Shown here piece after piece: positions 1 to 11,339 of a DNA stretch of 64,000 nucleotides (position 1 is the stretch's first letter; each line of letters starts with the position of its first letter). The notes under the pieces were generated by a model. That model saw nothing but the letters and a program-made list of their open reading frames with translations, was not told the DNA's origin and searched no databases. Location: positions 81,783,987-81,847,986 of the forward strand of contig NC_134017.1 of NCBI RefSeq assembly GCF_040712315.1, in the 5' to 3' direction. Both the position numbers and the translations under genes were made by a program. Origin of the DNA: Castanea sativa. Lineage: Eukaryota; Streptophyta; Magnoliopsida; Fagales; Fagaceae.

Positions 1-1718
1 GATCTTTGTCCTCATAGGAAGAGGAACAAGCTTATCACTTCCATTGTACGTAGCTTTAGCTTAATTACTAGGTCCCTAGCGGCCGGGTTTGGGATTTTAG
101 TTAGACTTTGGATTTGGTTTGGTTGCTCTGCCTTGTGCAGTTGAGGGAGGCCTAGAGAGGACTTAGGTTCAACTTAATTAACAGCAAAAACAATGATAAT
201 GATGATGCAAGTCAAGGCGACAATGACAATATCCAAAAGATTGAATAAGGAATACGGAATAAAAATTGTATTTGGTGATCTAATTTGATGGACAACAAAT
301 AAAATAGTGTTTGACAAGGAAATGCCTCAACCACTTTTGCTGGCTTAGATAATTAATGAGAGTTTCATCTCTCGTTCATCGGCCTGGGGATTCAATTTTG
401 AGATATACATGAAGTAGTCTCCTTCAGTAAACCCTGGTGACTAATATCTTCATGAGATTCTTAGCCCTTTTGATTGTGGACAAAGTTTAGTTACAAAATT
501 TGTTATAGTCTAAGAATACTATTTTACACAATATCATTAACATTGCTATATATATTGAAAATCTAACTATTAGATTGCATGTTCATTACACTCTTAATAC
601 ACATGTCAAATTTTGTGCTAATCAGATATTTTATTTACTATATATATGATCATTTATACACATTTTTGATAAAATGGATACAAATGCCCAAATCAAGTTA
701 AGAAAGAGAAAGGAAAGATTAAGGAATAACAACAAAATAATAGGGTTATACCCCAAAGGCCCAAAAAGAAGAAATACCCATAAAGAACAAGGAATAGATC
801 ACATTGACCCATAGGCTAGCCCAGTGGGCCAGCCCAGTAGGAATTAGTTAAAAAACAATAAGGGAAAGGCTTTCAAAGGCCCACAAGCCCAACAAGGCAA
901 GATGTGGCAAGCCTAACAAGCCCACATTGTTTTCCATAAGGGACAAATACGAGTAGAAGGCCTTAGTCTCAACAAAGAACAAAAAGGGATAAAATCAATT
1001 AGCAAGGGTAGATATTGCGTGGGAAAGGAAGAAGACAAAGCGTGAAGCAAGAAGACAACAATACAATGGCCGAAGCAAGGGGGTGGGCTCACGGCTAAGG
1101 GAATTATAGAGGGTGTGGTTTGGTGGAGGGAGGGAAATAGCCTATTTCTGATATCTTGCTAGGACCTCTTTTGGGAGGTGCTTTACTAGAAAAGCATTTT
1201 TACCCAAAATAGAAAACCGGTTGAGACCACTTAATGCAAGCTAGATGGATTGGTAGAGATAGACCCGAGGTTTTATCCTTCAAATGGGAGAGGGAGGCAC
1301 ACAACAGAATAAAATGTATAAGAGTTTGTTGTGGAATAGGTAGTGGAAGAGAAAGAAAACAATGCACATGCTTAGAGGTAGTGGAGCTTGAACCCATATG
1401 GTAAGAAGGGTAGAGGGCACCTTTGAAGAGTATTTGCAATGGACAAAAATGGTTAGTGAGCAACAAGGGTAACAAAGAGAAAACCACGTAAGCTTGATTT
1501 AGTATAAATAAAAACAGTACCCATAAGAGGAAAGGGGAGAGCGACTAAGGCAATTAGAACTGAGAGTTGAAAAGGAAAGAAAAGAAAAAAAGAAAGACTG
1601 ATGTAAGACTTAGAAAGATAGAAAAGTGCATGCAGTAAAAACAACATGCATCAATAGACAATCTTTTCCCTCCCTTTCGTAATAAACCCGCTCTTTATAA
1701 TTGCATCCAAATGAAAAG
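1..1718. other. Intergenic DNA, no gene seen
   Basis: AT-rich sequence followed by a purine-rich stretch (about 660-1640) with repeated GGCCCA/GCCCA words. Open frames here are short, low-complexity and have no recognisable domain. The purine-rich part could be a decayed LTR or leader of a retroelement, but no paired copy, TG..CA border or protein remnant is visible, so no family is assigned. Confidence 0.5.
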
Positions 1719-3891
1719 TAGCTGCTTCAACTTAAATTAGCTGCTTCAAACCGATTGAACCGACACAAAATTTTCGGTTTCTATTTTATAATATAAAAAA
1801 CCGAATATTTCGATTCGGTTTTCGGTGGCAATTTTTTATACATCAAACCGACCGAACCGAACCAAAATATTATTATATATTATTATTTTATATTTTATAT
1901 TAAATATATAATATAATATATATTTAGTAAGTGACATGCTTCGGCACTCAGCTGGGGCAGGCAACTTTGTGTTGGGCCTCCACCATATTGGGCCTGCACC
2001 TGCATCATTTTATTCACAAGCCAATGGGCCTTGTAGATCAGTCATCAAAATTTCAAGTGATTCAAAATTGGGCCTTGACTGATCCGGCCTAGCTTTTTTT
2101 TTTTTGTTTGATACTTTGATAAGTGATCCGGCCTATAATTAAAATAAAACCCATTAGATTAATTACCTATAATTAAACTAAGTAAATATCTAATGATTCT
2201 AATTAAACTAAAACTAATTACACTATAAAATCAAAAGTTGAAAATCCTACCCTACATACCCCACATTTTTCACTTAGAGTCTCACACTTTCCACTCTCTC
2301 TTCTCTTCAGCCGTCACTCTCCATCTCCAAAATAGACACTTAGACAGCCTCCATGCCCACAGTGAGCCTCCATTCAGCCTTCACTCTTCGAAACAGACAG
2401 CCTCCAGCCCTCCACGTTCAGCCCTCACTCTTTCTCACGTTCAGCCCTCCCCACGCCGGCTTGATCATCGGCTTCTCATCTCACAGTGAGTCTCCATTTT
2501 GAAAATCTCTTTACCCTTTGACCCTCTCTCTGTTTTGTGTTTTGGTTTTTGAAAATAGTGATTCTGTTTTATAGTAACAACAAGATGTTTAGTTTTTCAA
2601 GTATTAATGTTTTATATGCAGATAAAGTTAGGGTTTTGAAAAAATTGATAACCCATGTGTTAAAGTTAACTCAGCTGATTGCCTTTGTCTCATGTGCTCG
2701 TTGAAAAGCTCAATAAGCCCCTCTCTGTTTTGTATTTTGTATTTTGTTTAATACTTAATCAATAAAGTTAGGATTTTTAAAATACTAAATCAATAAAGTT
2801 AGGGTTTTTAAAATACCGAATGTCTGAATCTCTATTTTGTAATCAAGATGTTTATTTTTTCAAGCTTTATATGCGAATAAAGTTGGGGTTTTGAAAAAAT
2901 CGATAACCCAAGTGCTTGGCTACTTATGCTAGTTGTTTTTTTTTTTATTAAAGTTAGCTGATTGCCTTTTTTATAAAGTTAGCTGCTTTTTTATTTATTT
3001 ATTATTGATATATTTTTGTTTATTGTTGTTGACATGTTGTGAATCTGTGACTGTGATGTTGAGTTGTTATTTTTTAATTGATGTTACAGATTTGAAAATC
3101 AATTACCCCATGTGCTTAACTGTGATGTTGGTGTATTTGTTAGTAGTTGACTGTGATGTTGGGGTATTTGTTTATTATTACCTTAATGTTGATGTGTTTA
3201 TTATTATCTTATTGAGGTGTTTATTGTCAGCTTGTTGCTATATACTAGAGTCCCTTTCCCCCTTTTTTTTTGTTGCTGACTTTTATTGTGTTATTGTTTT
3301 ATTGTTATTGGCGTTAAATTTTTATTTTTTATTTTTTACTTTTTATAGTTGCTGACTTATTGTGTTTTATTTTTTATTGTAGATGAATGAGACAACGGAA
3401 ATCCCAGAGGGTCAAGACCTTGAAGCGGGTCAAGGCACAACCAATGTGCATGAAGACAAAGGCAAACCCCCACTCCCACCAAATGCAGGTAATACTGGTA
3501 AAAAAAGATCTTTTGTTTGGGGTCACTTCACTATTATTAAAGGGGGGGAAAAACCTAGGGCAGCTTGTAACTACTGTGGCACAACCTATGCTTGTGACAC
3601 TAAGCAAAATGGCACTACAACCATGAGAACTCACATACAATCACAATGTTTGAAATATCCTTATAGGGAAGACAAAAAAAAAAAAACCAATCAACCCTAG
3701 CATTCAAACCTAAAGAAGAAGGAGAAAGTAGTGGTAAACTAGTGCCTTGGGTGTTTAATTTTGAGGAATGTAAGATAGCATTGGCAGAGATGATTGTTTT
3801 AGATGAGCTGTCTTTTAGGTTTGTGGAGGGTTATGGTTTTAAGAGGTTTATGTCCAAAACCCAACCTAGGTTCAATCTCATCCCTAGCCGC

Positions 3892-5707
3892 CACTACAAA
3901 AAAAAGGTTCTATAGCCGCGTTTTAAAAACGCGGCTATAGCTTAGAAAAACGTGGCTATAGCCCGATTTGGCCTATAGCTGCGTTTTTTTAGGCCGCGTT
4001 TTCAACCGTGGCCTCAAATCCGTAACTATAGGGCTGAGGGGTCTATGGCCACATTTTTTTAAACGCGGCTATAGGACCGGCCCAATGGCCACGTTTTTAT
4101 AAACGTGGCTATAGCACATACTCTAGCCACATTTGTTAAACGTGGCTATAAATCCTCAACCTATAGCCGCATTTAAAAAACGCGGCTATAGACCCTTATA
4201 TATATATTTTTTTTTAAATTTTGATTACCAAAAATTAATTTTCGGTAATCAAAATTTTTAAAAAAAAATTAAAATTAAAATTTTTAAAATTAATGCTTTC
4301 AAACTTTAAAATTTTAATTTTAATTAAATTAAGAAATTCAAAACCACAATACGTACCCAGCAAATTCAAATTCAGACAAAAACCCAGAAAATTTCAAAAT
4401 TAATCAAACACAACATGCCCACAATACAAACACAAGATGCTCTAAAATACAAGAAAACAGTGCAAGAACACAAACAGAACATCTCCTTCAACAAAAGTAC
4501 AAGCTCAAAAATACAAAAATCCCTATAACAGAAACAGGTCCAAAAAGAGTCCATATGCTCAAACCCAAAATTAATCAAAGCACAATCAAACAAAAGAAAA
4601 TAATTTTTGGCCATGGGTTAGAGAAAAATAAAGCAAACAGAGGTCATTTTTTGAGGCACTTTAGCTTCATTGATTTAAAATTTTCAAGTCTATACCAAAG
4701 AGAGACTTAACCTTCAAATCTACTATAAAGAGAGACAAAGTTAAAGGGAACAAAAATGAACAAAACTCAAAGAACAATGAACAAAACCTCATATTTTCAC
4801 AAACCCATTCATACAGCATCAGTGGGAAAAAGGGATTAACAGTGTGGGTCAGCACTTTTTGGATCTCCAGCAACATAGATCGATGACAACATGCACATAT
4901 GAGAGAGAGATTGAGAGAGTTGTAAGATTTTGGAATGAGAGAGCTTTTTTTTGAATGACTGAGAGAACTGCCATTTTTTCTTTTGACGAGAGGCAGTGTT
5001 TGAGATTTCTTAATTTGAAATCTTCAGACTTTTTTTTTTTTTTTTGGGACAGCTTACTATATGCCATAGAATATTCTAAGAATATTCTATGGCATATTCT
5101 ATTTTTTTTTTTTACGCTGAAGTCGGTCAGTCAACTTAGTAGTTTTTTTTTTGGGTAACATTTTGGAATATGCCATAGAATATTCTATGGCATATTCCAT
5201 TTTTTTGTTTACGCTGAAGTCGGTCATTCAGCTAGTTTAGTTTAGTTTTTTTTTTTTTTTTTAATTTTTATGGAACATTTTGGAATATGCCATAGAATAT
5301 TCTATGGCATATTCCATTTTTGTTTACGCTGAAAGAAACCCATCTGAGTTTTTTTTCCTATAGCCACGTTTTTAAAAACGTGGCTATAGGTCCTCCTTTA
5401 AATAAATAAATATATTTGGCTGGACCTATAGCCACGTTTTTAAAATGTGGCTATAGGTCCTCCTTTAAAAATATATTTAAATAAATAAATATATTTGGCT
5501 GGACCTATAGCCACGTTTTTAAAAACGTGGCTAAAACTACTTACAAACGTGGCTATAGACTTAACTCATAGCCGCGTTTTAAAAAAGCAGCTATAGGTTA
5601 AGTCTATAGCTGCATTTTTTAAAAACGTGGCTATAGGATAGCTATAGCCGCGGTTTTGCAAACGCGGCTAAAAAAAACGTGGCTATAGACCCGCGTTTTT
5701 TGTAGTG
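3892..5707. mobile_element. Non-autonomous CACTA (En/Spm) transposon inserted in the hAT transposase
   Basis: The element starts CACTACAAAAAA and ends TTTTTTGTAGTG, a perfect 12-bp inverted repeat with the CACTA hallmark. It is flanked by the 3-bp target duplication CGC (3889-3891 and 5708-5710), as expected for this superfamily. Removing the insert and one CGC restores continuity of the surrounding hAT frame. Subterminal regions (about 3905-4195 and 5360-5700) hold many variants of TATAGCC[GA]CGTTT and its reverse complement, often as paired hairpins; such motifs are the likely transposase binding sites. The interior has no transposase coding sequence, so movement would need a transposase supplied from elsewhere. 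Internal AT-rich sequence includes an array of palindromes (5061-5315). Confidence 0.95.
5061..5315. repeat. Three regularly spaced palindromes inside the CACTA element
   Basis: Two perfect 34-bp palindromes occupy 5165-5198 and 5282-5315; each half is GGAATATGCCATAGAAT followed by its reverse complement. A third, near-perfect copy with a 3-base centre is at about 5060-5097. Spacing is about 105-120 bp, and T-runs and a CGCTGAAG(TCGGTCA) word recur between them, so this is a decayed tandem array whose core can fold into hairpins. Confidence 0.85.
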
Positions 5708-8700
5708 CGCACAACAATTGCCAAAACTTGCTTTAGGGTGTTTTTAGATGAGAAACAAAAGTTGACAGAAGCCCTAAAAAAGCAATAAGTCTGCCTTACC
5801 ATGGATACATGGACATCTGTTCAAAATTTGAACTACATGGGTCTCACTGCCTATTTTATAGATAATGATTGGAAAATACACAAGAGAATTATTAGTTTTA
5901 TTTCAGTGGAAAATCACAATGGTGAAACACTTGGGAAGGCAGTTGAGATGTGTTTACTTGATTGGGGGATAGACAAGATTTTAACTATTACAGTTGATAA
6001 TGCTGCTTTTAATAGTGAGCTGATTTCTTTTATTCAAAAAAAGACTAAGCATAAGAAGGCAACAATTTTAGGGCATAAATACTTGCATGTGAGGTGTAGT
6101 GCTTATATCTTGAACTTAATTGTTCGTGAAAGGTTAGTTGAAATGGATGAGACAATAGCGAAGGTGAGAAATTCTGTACGATATGTGAGATCATCTCCAC
6201 AAAAACAAAGCACATTTAAGTTATGTGCAGAGAAGGAGAAAGTTGAGTTCAAAGGTCAGTTGTACTTAGATGTGCCCACTAGGTGGAACTATGCCTATAT
6301 TATGTTGGAAAAGGCTGATAAGTATCAAAAGACTTTTGAGAGATTGGAGGAAGAAGATCCAAATTATCTTATGACAATTAGAGAGGAGGAAAAGGAAGAT
6401 GGAAATGATATACATGAGGTTGCTTGGGGAATGAATGATGTGGATTGGGAAAAGATTAGGATCTTTCCGAAATTTCTTAAAATTTTCTATGATGCAACCT
6501 TGCAGTTTTTTGGTTCTAATTATGTCACTAGCAATTCTTTCTTTTTGGATCTCATGTCAATTCATGACACAATTGACTTGGAGTATGAAAAAGATAGTTA
6601 TTTGTTAAAAAAAATGGCTAATTACATGAAGATCAAATTTGAAAAGTATTGGGGGAACTTTGATAATATGAATCACTTGTTGTATGTAGGGTTAGTTCTT
6701 GATCCTCGATACAAGATGTGGTATCTTAAGTACTGTTTTGGTACTTTGTATGAGAACCAAAAGGCTGTTGATATGACAAAAAGAATAAAGGCTAGCTGTT
6801 TTGATGGATTTGTATAATGCTTATGCTTAAAATCAAGTGGGGAGTAGTAGTGTTAGTGCTGCTGCATAAGCCCAAGGCCAAAAACCAAGTGGATCAATGG
6901 AGAGAGATGATTCTAGTGTGGTTGATACGAAGGCAATAAGGATGATGGGATTTAAGGAGCACTTGAAAGGTATTGATTCTTCAAATATCAAATTAGAGGT
7001 TGATAAATACTTGTTAGAGAGTTGTGAAGATGTCTTTGATGATAATTTTGATATTTTGGCTTGGGGGAAGGTTAATTCTCCACGATACCGTGTGCTTTCA
7101 AGAGTTGCACAACATGTTCTTGCAATTCCGGTATCCACTGTGGCCTCAGAATCTGCCTTTAGTACGATTGGTCGTGTCCTTGATCCCTTCCGGAGTTCAT
7201 TGTCTCCACTTATGTTAGAAGCCCTCATTTGTGGTCAAAATTGGCTCCGTCCTTCATCGGCTCCAACCTGCCTTCGTGCCGCCATAGATGATGTTGAGGA
7301 GTTTGAAAAGCTTGATGGAGGTATGACTATTATTTGTAATATTAAAAAAAATTTAATTTCTATTTCTTTATTTATTAAAAAAAATTATGCATGTCTATTA
7401 TTATTAAAAAAAACTGCATGTCTTGGATTCTTGGCATATATATTGTTTTATTGTACAAGTGACTTTTATGTTTTTTTCATTTTTTGTTTGTAGAACTTGT
7501 GGGTGATGCTGCATTGACATCGGAACTAGGCATGTCCACACCAACACCTATTGACATTTATGGTTGAAGATTGCTCTTTGGATGGGTGGTATTGATAATA
7601 TTTACACTTTTTGCTATTAGACACTAGTAGACAGTGGCCTACGTATAGATATATAGATATGGGCTTTTATTTTATGCTTTGACAGTGGCCTATACATAGA
7701 AAATATAGGATATTAGGCAATAGGCAATGACATATGGCCAATTTATTTTGAGTCTTTGGCTATAATGCTATTATGTAAGTATTGACACATGGACAATATG
7801 TGGATATTGACATATTACTAATGAAGTAATGAAATTTGCACTAGTTATTTTATTTTGACTTGTACATTTTATTTTTTAATCTTGTTTGTATTTGATGGGT
7901 GCCTACTGCCTATAAAAAGTTACAGATTTGAGGCTTTGAGCACTAAAGCAATTTTTTGCTCTAGATTATTTCTGGATTTGTGAATCTATGTTGTCAGGTT
8001 GTGCTTGTGCAAGTATATTGTTGACAGGTTTTATCATGTTGACAGGTTATTTTTTGATTTTTGAATATGTGATGTGTATTTTAATGAGTATAATAGAAGC
8101 TCTAAAGAAGGTTATGAATTTATGACAGGTTGTGATTATGAATCTGCGATATGTGTTGTATTTTTGGATTTATGAATCTATAACAGGTTCAGGTTGTGAT
8201 TTTTTTTTTTTTTTTGATGAATCTGTAAGTTATGAAATGTGAAACGCAAAGCAAGTTGTAAAAAGGCCCAAATCTGGGCCAAGGCCAAAATAGAAAGCTA
8301 AAAAAGGCCTAAAGATGGCCATGGGTCAAAATAGATAAGGCCCGAATCTGGGCCACAATTGGTTCCTAAAAGAAGCCCAAAACTGGTTTCTAAAATAGGC
8401 TTAATTAGAGCATAAAAGGGCCATAAAACAAGTGGCCTGAATACTGCATATTTTTTTTTAAAAGCCCAAACAGAAAATTTTTTGAATAAAAAAAAACCAA
8501 AAGGCCCAACAAGCCTAAACTCTAGGCCCAAAACCGAACACCGACCGAAAAACTGACCAAAACCGAAACAAACCGAAATCGATGGTGTTTCAACTATTTC
8601 GGTCGGTTTCGGTTGACAATTTTGAAAACTGAAAATTTCAATTTTGGTTGGCCAATTAAAAAAAAAAAAAAAAAGCAACCGAAACTGAATTGAAACACCC

Positions 8701-8825
8701 TACAATAAACAGTTGGATTTCACCTCTTGTCTTATCAAGGCTTCTAGTAAGCCATAATACAAATAAAACTTCAAAAACTGTGAAGAAATTTTAAGAAAAC
8801 CTAAATTATGTTCTACGACAGCTCC

Positions 8826-9840
8826 TGTTAGGTTCTAAGTATTTAGGAACTAATGTATTAGAACTCTAATATGTATTGTTGGCAAACCATGATCAAAACA
8901 GATGTCTAGTTATGTTTTAGACTTGCTAAAAGTATGTGATTTATGTAAAGCTGGAATCGAGTTAATTGCAGAAGTTACTGTGCATTTCTGCCTGATTCGA
9001 TCAATCGAGAATTAGACTTGACCGATCGACAGTCGTGCAGATTATTTTTTCTGCAGAATTTCCAACTCAGCCATAAGCCCATATGACGTGTAGGGTTTTA
9101 TGTTTTGCCCTAGGTATAAAAGGCAAACCCTAGTCACGTTTTTGTTGTTGTTCATATTGCTGTTTATGTGAATCTCTTGTGAAATCTGAGAGGTACTTGC
9201 CTTCACACAAGTTTGGGATTATCAAGAAGGAGATTTCTTCGAGAGCTTGATGATCATTCAGTTGCTGCCATAAGAGCTTAAAGATACACAAGCGGGAGTG
9301 CTTGTACTTGCTGGAGAATCCAAGAAAGAATGAGTCTGTGGTCTCGAAACTTGCACGTGGTCGTGTCAGTAAGTTTCTATTGGTGGGTAGCAATAAGATA
9401 TTAGTGGTCTAAATTGCTATTGTACAACTTCGATTCTTTCATAGTGGATTCAGGTTTACCTTAAAGATAGCTAGGTTAAATCCTCCCCAGGTTTTTTACC
9501 AGTTTGGTTTTCTTGGATCATCATATCTTTGTGTTTTTATATTCCGCACTTTGCATTGATATGATTATATGATTATGTTAACCTAGATCTGGAATTTGGA
9601 CTAAGTAATAACTTGGCTTGTTAGCTAGGTTAATCCAATTGTGGTTTAAGGGCTCTCTTTAGTTCACTTTCTATAAAGACTCTTTATTTATGTGTTATAA
9701 TTCTATTGTTCTAACTATGTCTAACCACTAACTATTTGGACTGACTTTTCTACCATAACATACATACGAATACACACACACACACAAACCCATATTACTT
9801 GTTGTCTTTTGGGGTGCTTTGTCTTGTGTACAGATTTGCT
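8826..9840 (+). mobile_element. Copia-like LTR, probably solo or truncated
   Basis: The sequence begins TGTTAGGTTCTAAG, a start common in plant Copia LTRs. It contains a TATA-like TATAAAAGG at about 9114 followed by a leader-like region, and a TTCCGCACTTTGC word (about 9542) of the type found near the 3' part of such LTRs. No primer binding site, gag or pol follows, so it is either a solo LTR or a fragment. The right border is not fixed: I saw no convincing 5-bp target duplication. Confidence 0.45.
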
Positions 9841-11153
9841 CTAAGCAAGGTTCTGTGCAGATAGTGAGCCAAGCCCAACTCTCTTATCTACAATAAAAAG
9901 CCTTAGCTCAAAAGCTTAAAAGGCCCCTGCAATGATCTATAAAATTATATTTTATACATAATTTTAAACTACAAAACTTGCAATATAAATAATTTATTGA
10001 TGACATAGCTATTATTTTAAAGTTTTTAGAAATTTTGCAAGCATGTAATATAAAAAGAAAGAGTAATTCAATGGTAGATTTGTCAAAATTTACCTCCAAT
10101 AAAAAGATATCGAGTAAGATTGTAGTTTTATGCTATAACCAATTTTGTAACTAAACTTTATCCTTTAATTATTGTCTTTCATAATATGTATTTTCTTGAG
10201 ACAAAAAAGTTGATGCTACACAAAATTAGCTCCCTCTAGTCTCATACTAAACATCTTGGGTCATCATATCTTCCCTATAATTACTCAATGTATGTGAGAG
10301 TGAGACGAGAGACTATATATCCTTATTTGAAGATTAGGACTTTGAATGTTGATTTGATTTTGACATGTGCTAGGTGGTTAGGATTCCAAGTAAGCTTGGG
10401 GCCAATCCTGTCAAATGATTTCCTCAAAAAAAAAAAAAAAGTGACAAAATTTGTGGTAAAAATATCAGTATTGATAATTACTATTACCTACTTATCACTC
10501 CTGCTAATTACATTTTTAGTCCCTCAAGCACGAGGATATCATTTCAAATTATACATTTTATGTAAACAATGGAGTGTCCAAGCGCCCTTTAAGGACCAAA
10601 TAAAACGAAGCCGTAAGGGACCAAAATTTAGTTTACCAAGTGAGTTTCAATTAGTATAACTAGTAAAGTTTTTTGTTATCGAATATTAAAAAAAAAATTA
10701 TTGTTCAAATCTCGTTTATATAAAAAAAATTAATTAGTGTCTTAGCTAAATTTTAAAAGACAATTATCGAGAGGCATGATGTTCTTAAAATCTTAGAAAA
10801 TTGACACTCCTTTCTCCTATGGTTCCTACTCTCTTGGGTTGATCACAAAACTTTCCAATATCTAAGAATAGGAAGAGGAGCATCTTAATTAATCTCTTTA
10901 ATAGTTTTTATTGTTGAAAAGAAGGAAACGTGGGATGTTAATTGTGAGACAAAAACATTTGTTGGGTGAAGGTGAAATACAAGAAAGACAATGTGGTTTA
11001 TTAATTTATGGGCTATAGAGGGTGGGAAAAGCCCAATTTGGAAGGGAGTAGAGAGCGAGAGATTGTTTAAAAATTGAGATAGGCAAAGGCCCATAGTAGA
11101 GACCAGGGATTGTTTAGATTAGAAGCCAGCCCAATTGTTATCACATATTATCT
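9841..11153. other. Intergenic and presumed ATG10 promoter region
   Basis: AT-rich sequence with no recognisable coding domain. An open frame at 10288-10659 has no family resemblance and crosses low-complexity A-runs, so it is not called. The last few hundred bases before 11154 presumably hold the ATG10 promoter, but no clear TATA box or transcription start could be fixed. Confidence 0.4.
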
Positions 11154-11339
11154 ATGAGCCCCAACCCCCAAAACCAACGCACCAAATCCAAAATCCACAG
11201 CTTGGTGGGTGACCTCCGGACCGGAAATCGTCGCCAAGTCCACCGCCACTCTCTCTCTTCGATCCAATCTTTGATTTTGTGGATTGATTCTGTAAATGGG
11301 TACAAAAGAAGAAGCTCAAGGAACCCTCTCATCAACTGA
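11154..11339 (+). promoter_or_regulatory. Possible upstream ORF overlapping the ATG10 start
   Basis: An ATG at 11154 opens a 61-codon frame that ends at 11339. It runs through the ATG10 start (11296) in a different frame (+1 offset). If transcription starts upstream of 11154, ribosomes using this ATG would bypass the ATG10 start, a classic repressive arrangement. The peptide resembles no family. Whether the ATG is in the mRNA cannot be told from sequence. Confidence 0.4.

Larger units (their letters stand above)
3383..7567 (+). pseudogene. hAT transposase pseudogene (BED zinc finger, RNase H-like, hAT dimerisation)
   Basis: The gene would encode the Ac-type transposase that cuts and reinserts the element. 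The N-terminal exon begins at the ATG 3383, just after a TTGTAG acceptor. It encodes a BED zinc finger with a CNYCG core and a downstream H..C pair (3500-3660). The frame is lost at a poly-A run near 3672 and continues in another frame to 3891, where the CACTA element interrupts it. It resumes at 5711. A TAA at 5787-5789 precedes a TMDTW motif (5801), and a TVDNAAFN motif follows; these two Asp are expected catalytic residues. A DUF4413-like region runs to 6817, a further frameshift lies near 6800, and the hAT dimerisation domain is 6897-7320. A short intron (7321-7493) and last exon (7494-7567) look normal. At least two frameshifts, stop codons and the insertion make it non-functional. Confidence 0.85.
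1719..8702 (+). mobile_element. Ac-like hAT transposon, defective, carrying a nested CACTA element
   Basis: The ends are inferred from an imperfect terminal inverted repeat. The left end reads TAGCTGCTTCAA (1719, with a second copy at 1738) and the right end, read inwards, is TAGGGTGTTTCAA (8702 back to 8690). Both subterminal regions are rich in ACCGAA/TTCGGT words (1754-1862 and 8530-8690), as in Ac-like plant hATs. Between them lies a broken hAT transposase gene (3383-7567), probably preceded by a non-coding first exon near 2270-2488 and an intron to 3382. No matching 8-bp target duplication was found, so the exact left end is uncertain. Without the 1.8-kb CACTA insertion the element is about 5.2 kb. 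Confidence 0.75.

Noticed and set aside
2238..2489. Open frame of 83 codons on the + strand
   Set aside because: Pyrimidine-rich, Ser/His-biased, no family resemblance, and it lies where the hAT leader exon is expected. Treated as non-coding leader.
2933..3355. 140-codon hydrophobic open frame
   Set aside because: T-rich low-complexity sequence in the presumed hAT leader intron, just before the splice acceptor at 3382. The 'membrane protein' look is a product of T-richness.
5061..5315. CRISPR-like array of palindromic repeats
   Set aside because: Only three copies, inside a plant CACTA transposon, with spacers that are themselves similar to each other. There is no prokaryotic context or cas gene.
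10288..10659. 123-codon open frame before ATG10
   Set aside because: Crosses an A-run, has no recognisable domain, and is in AT-rich intergenic DNA.
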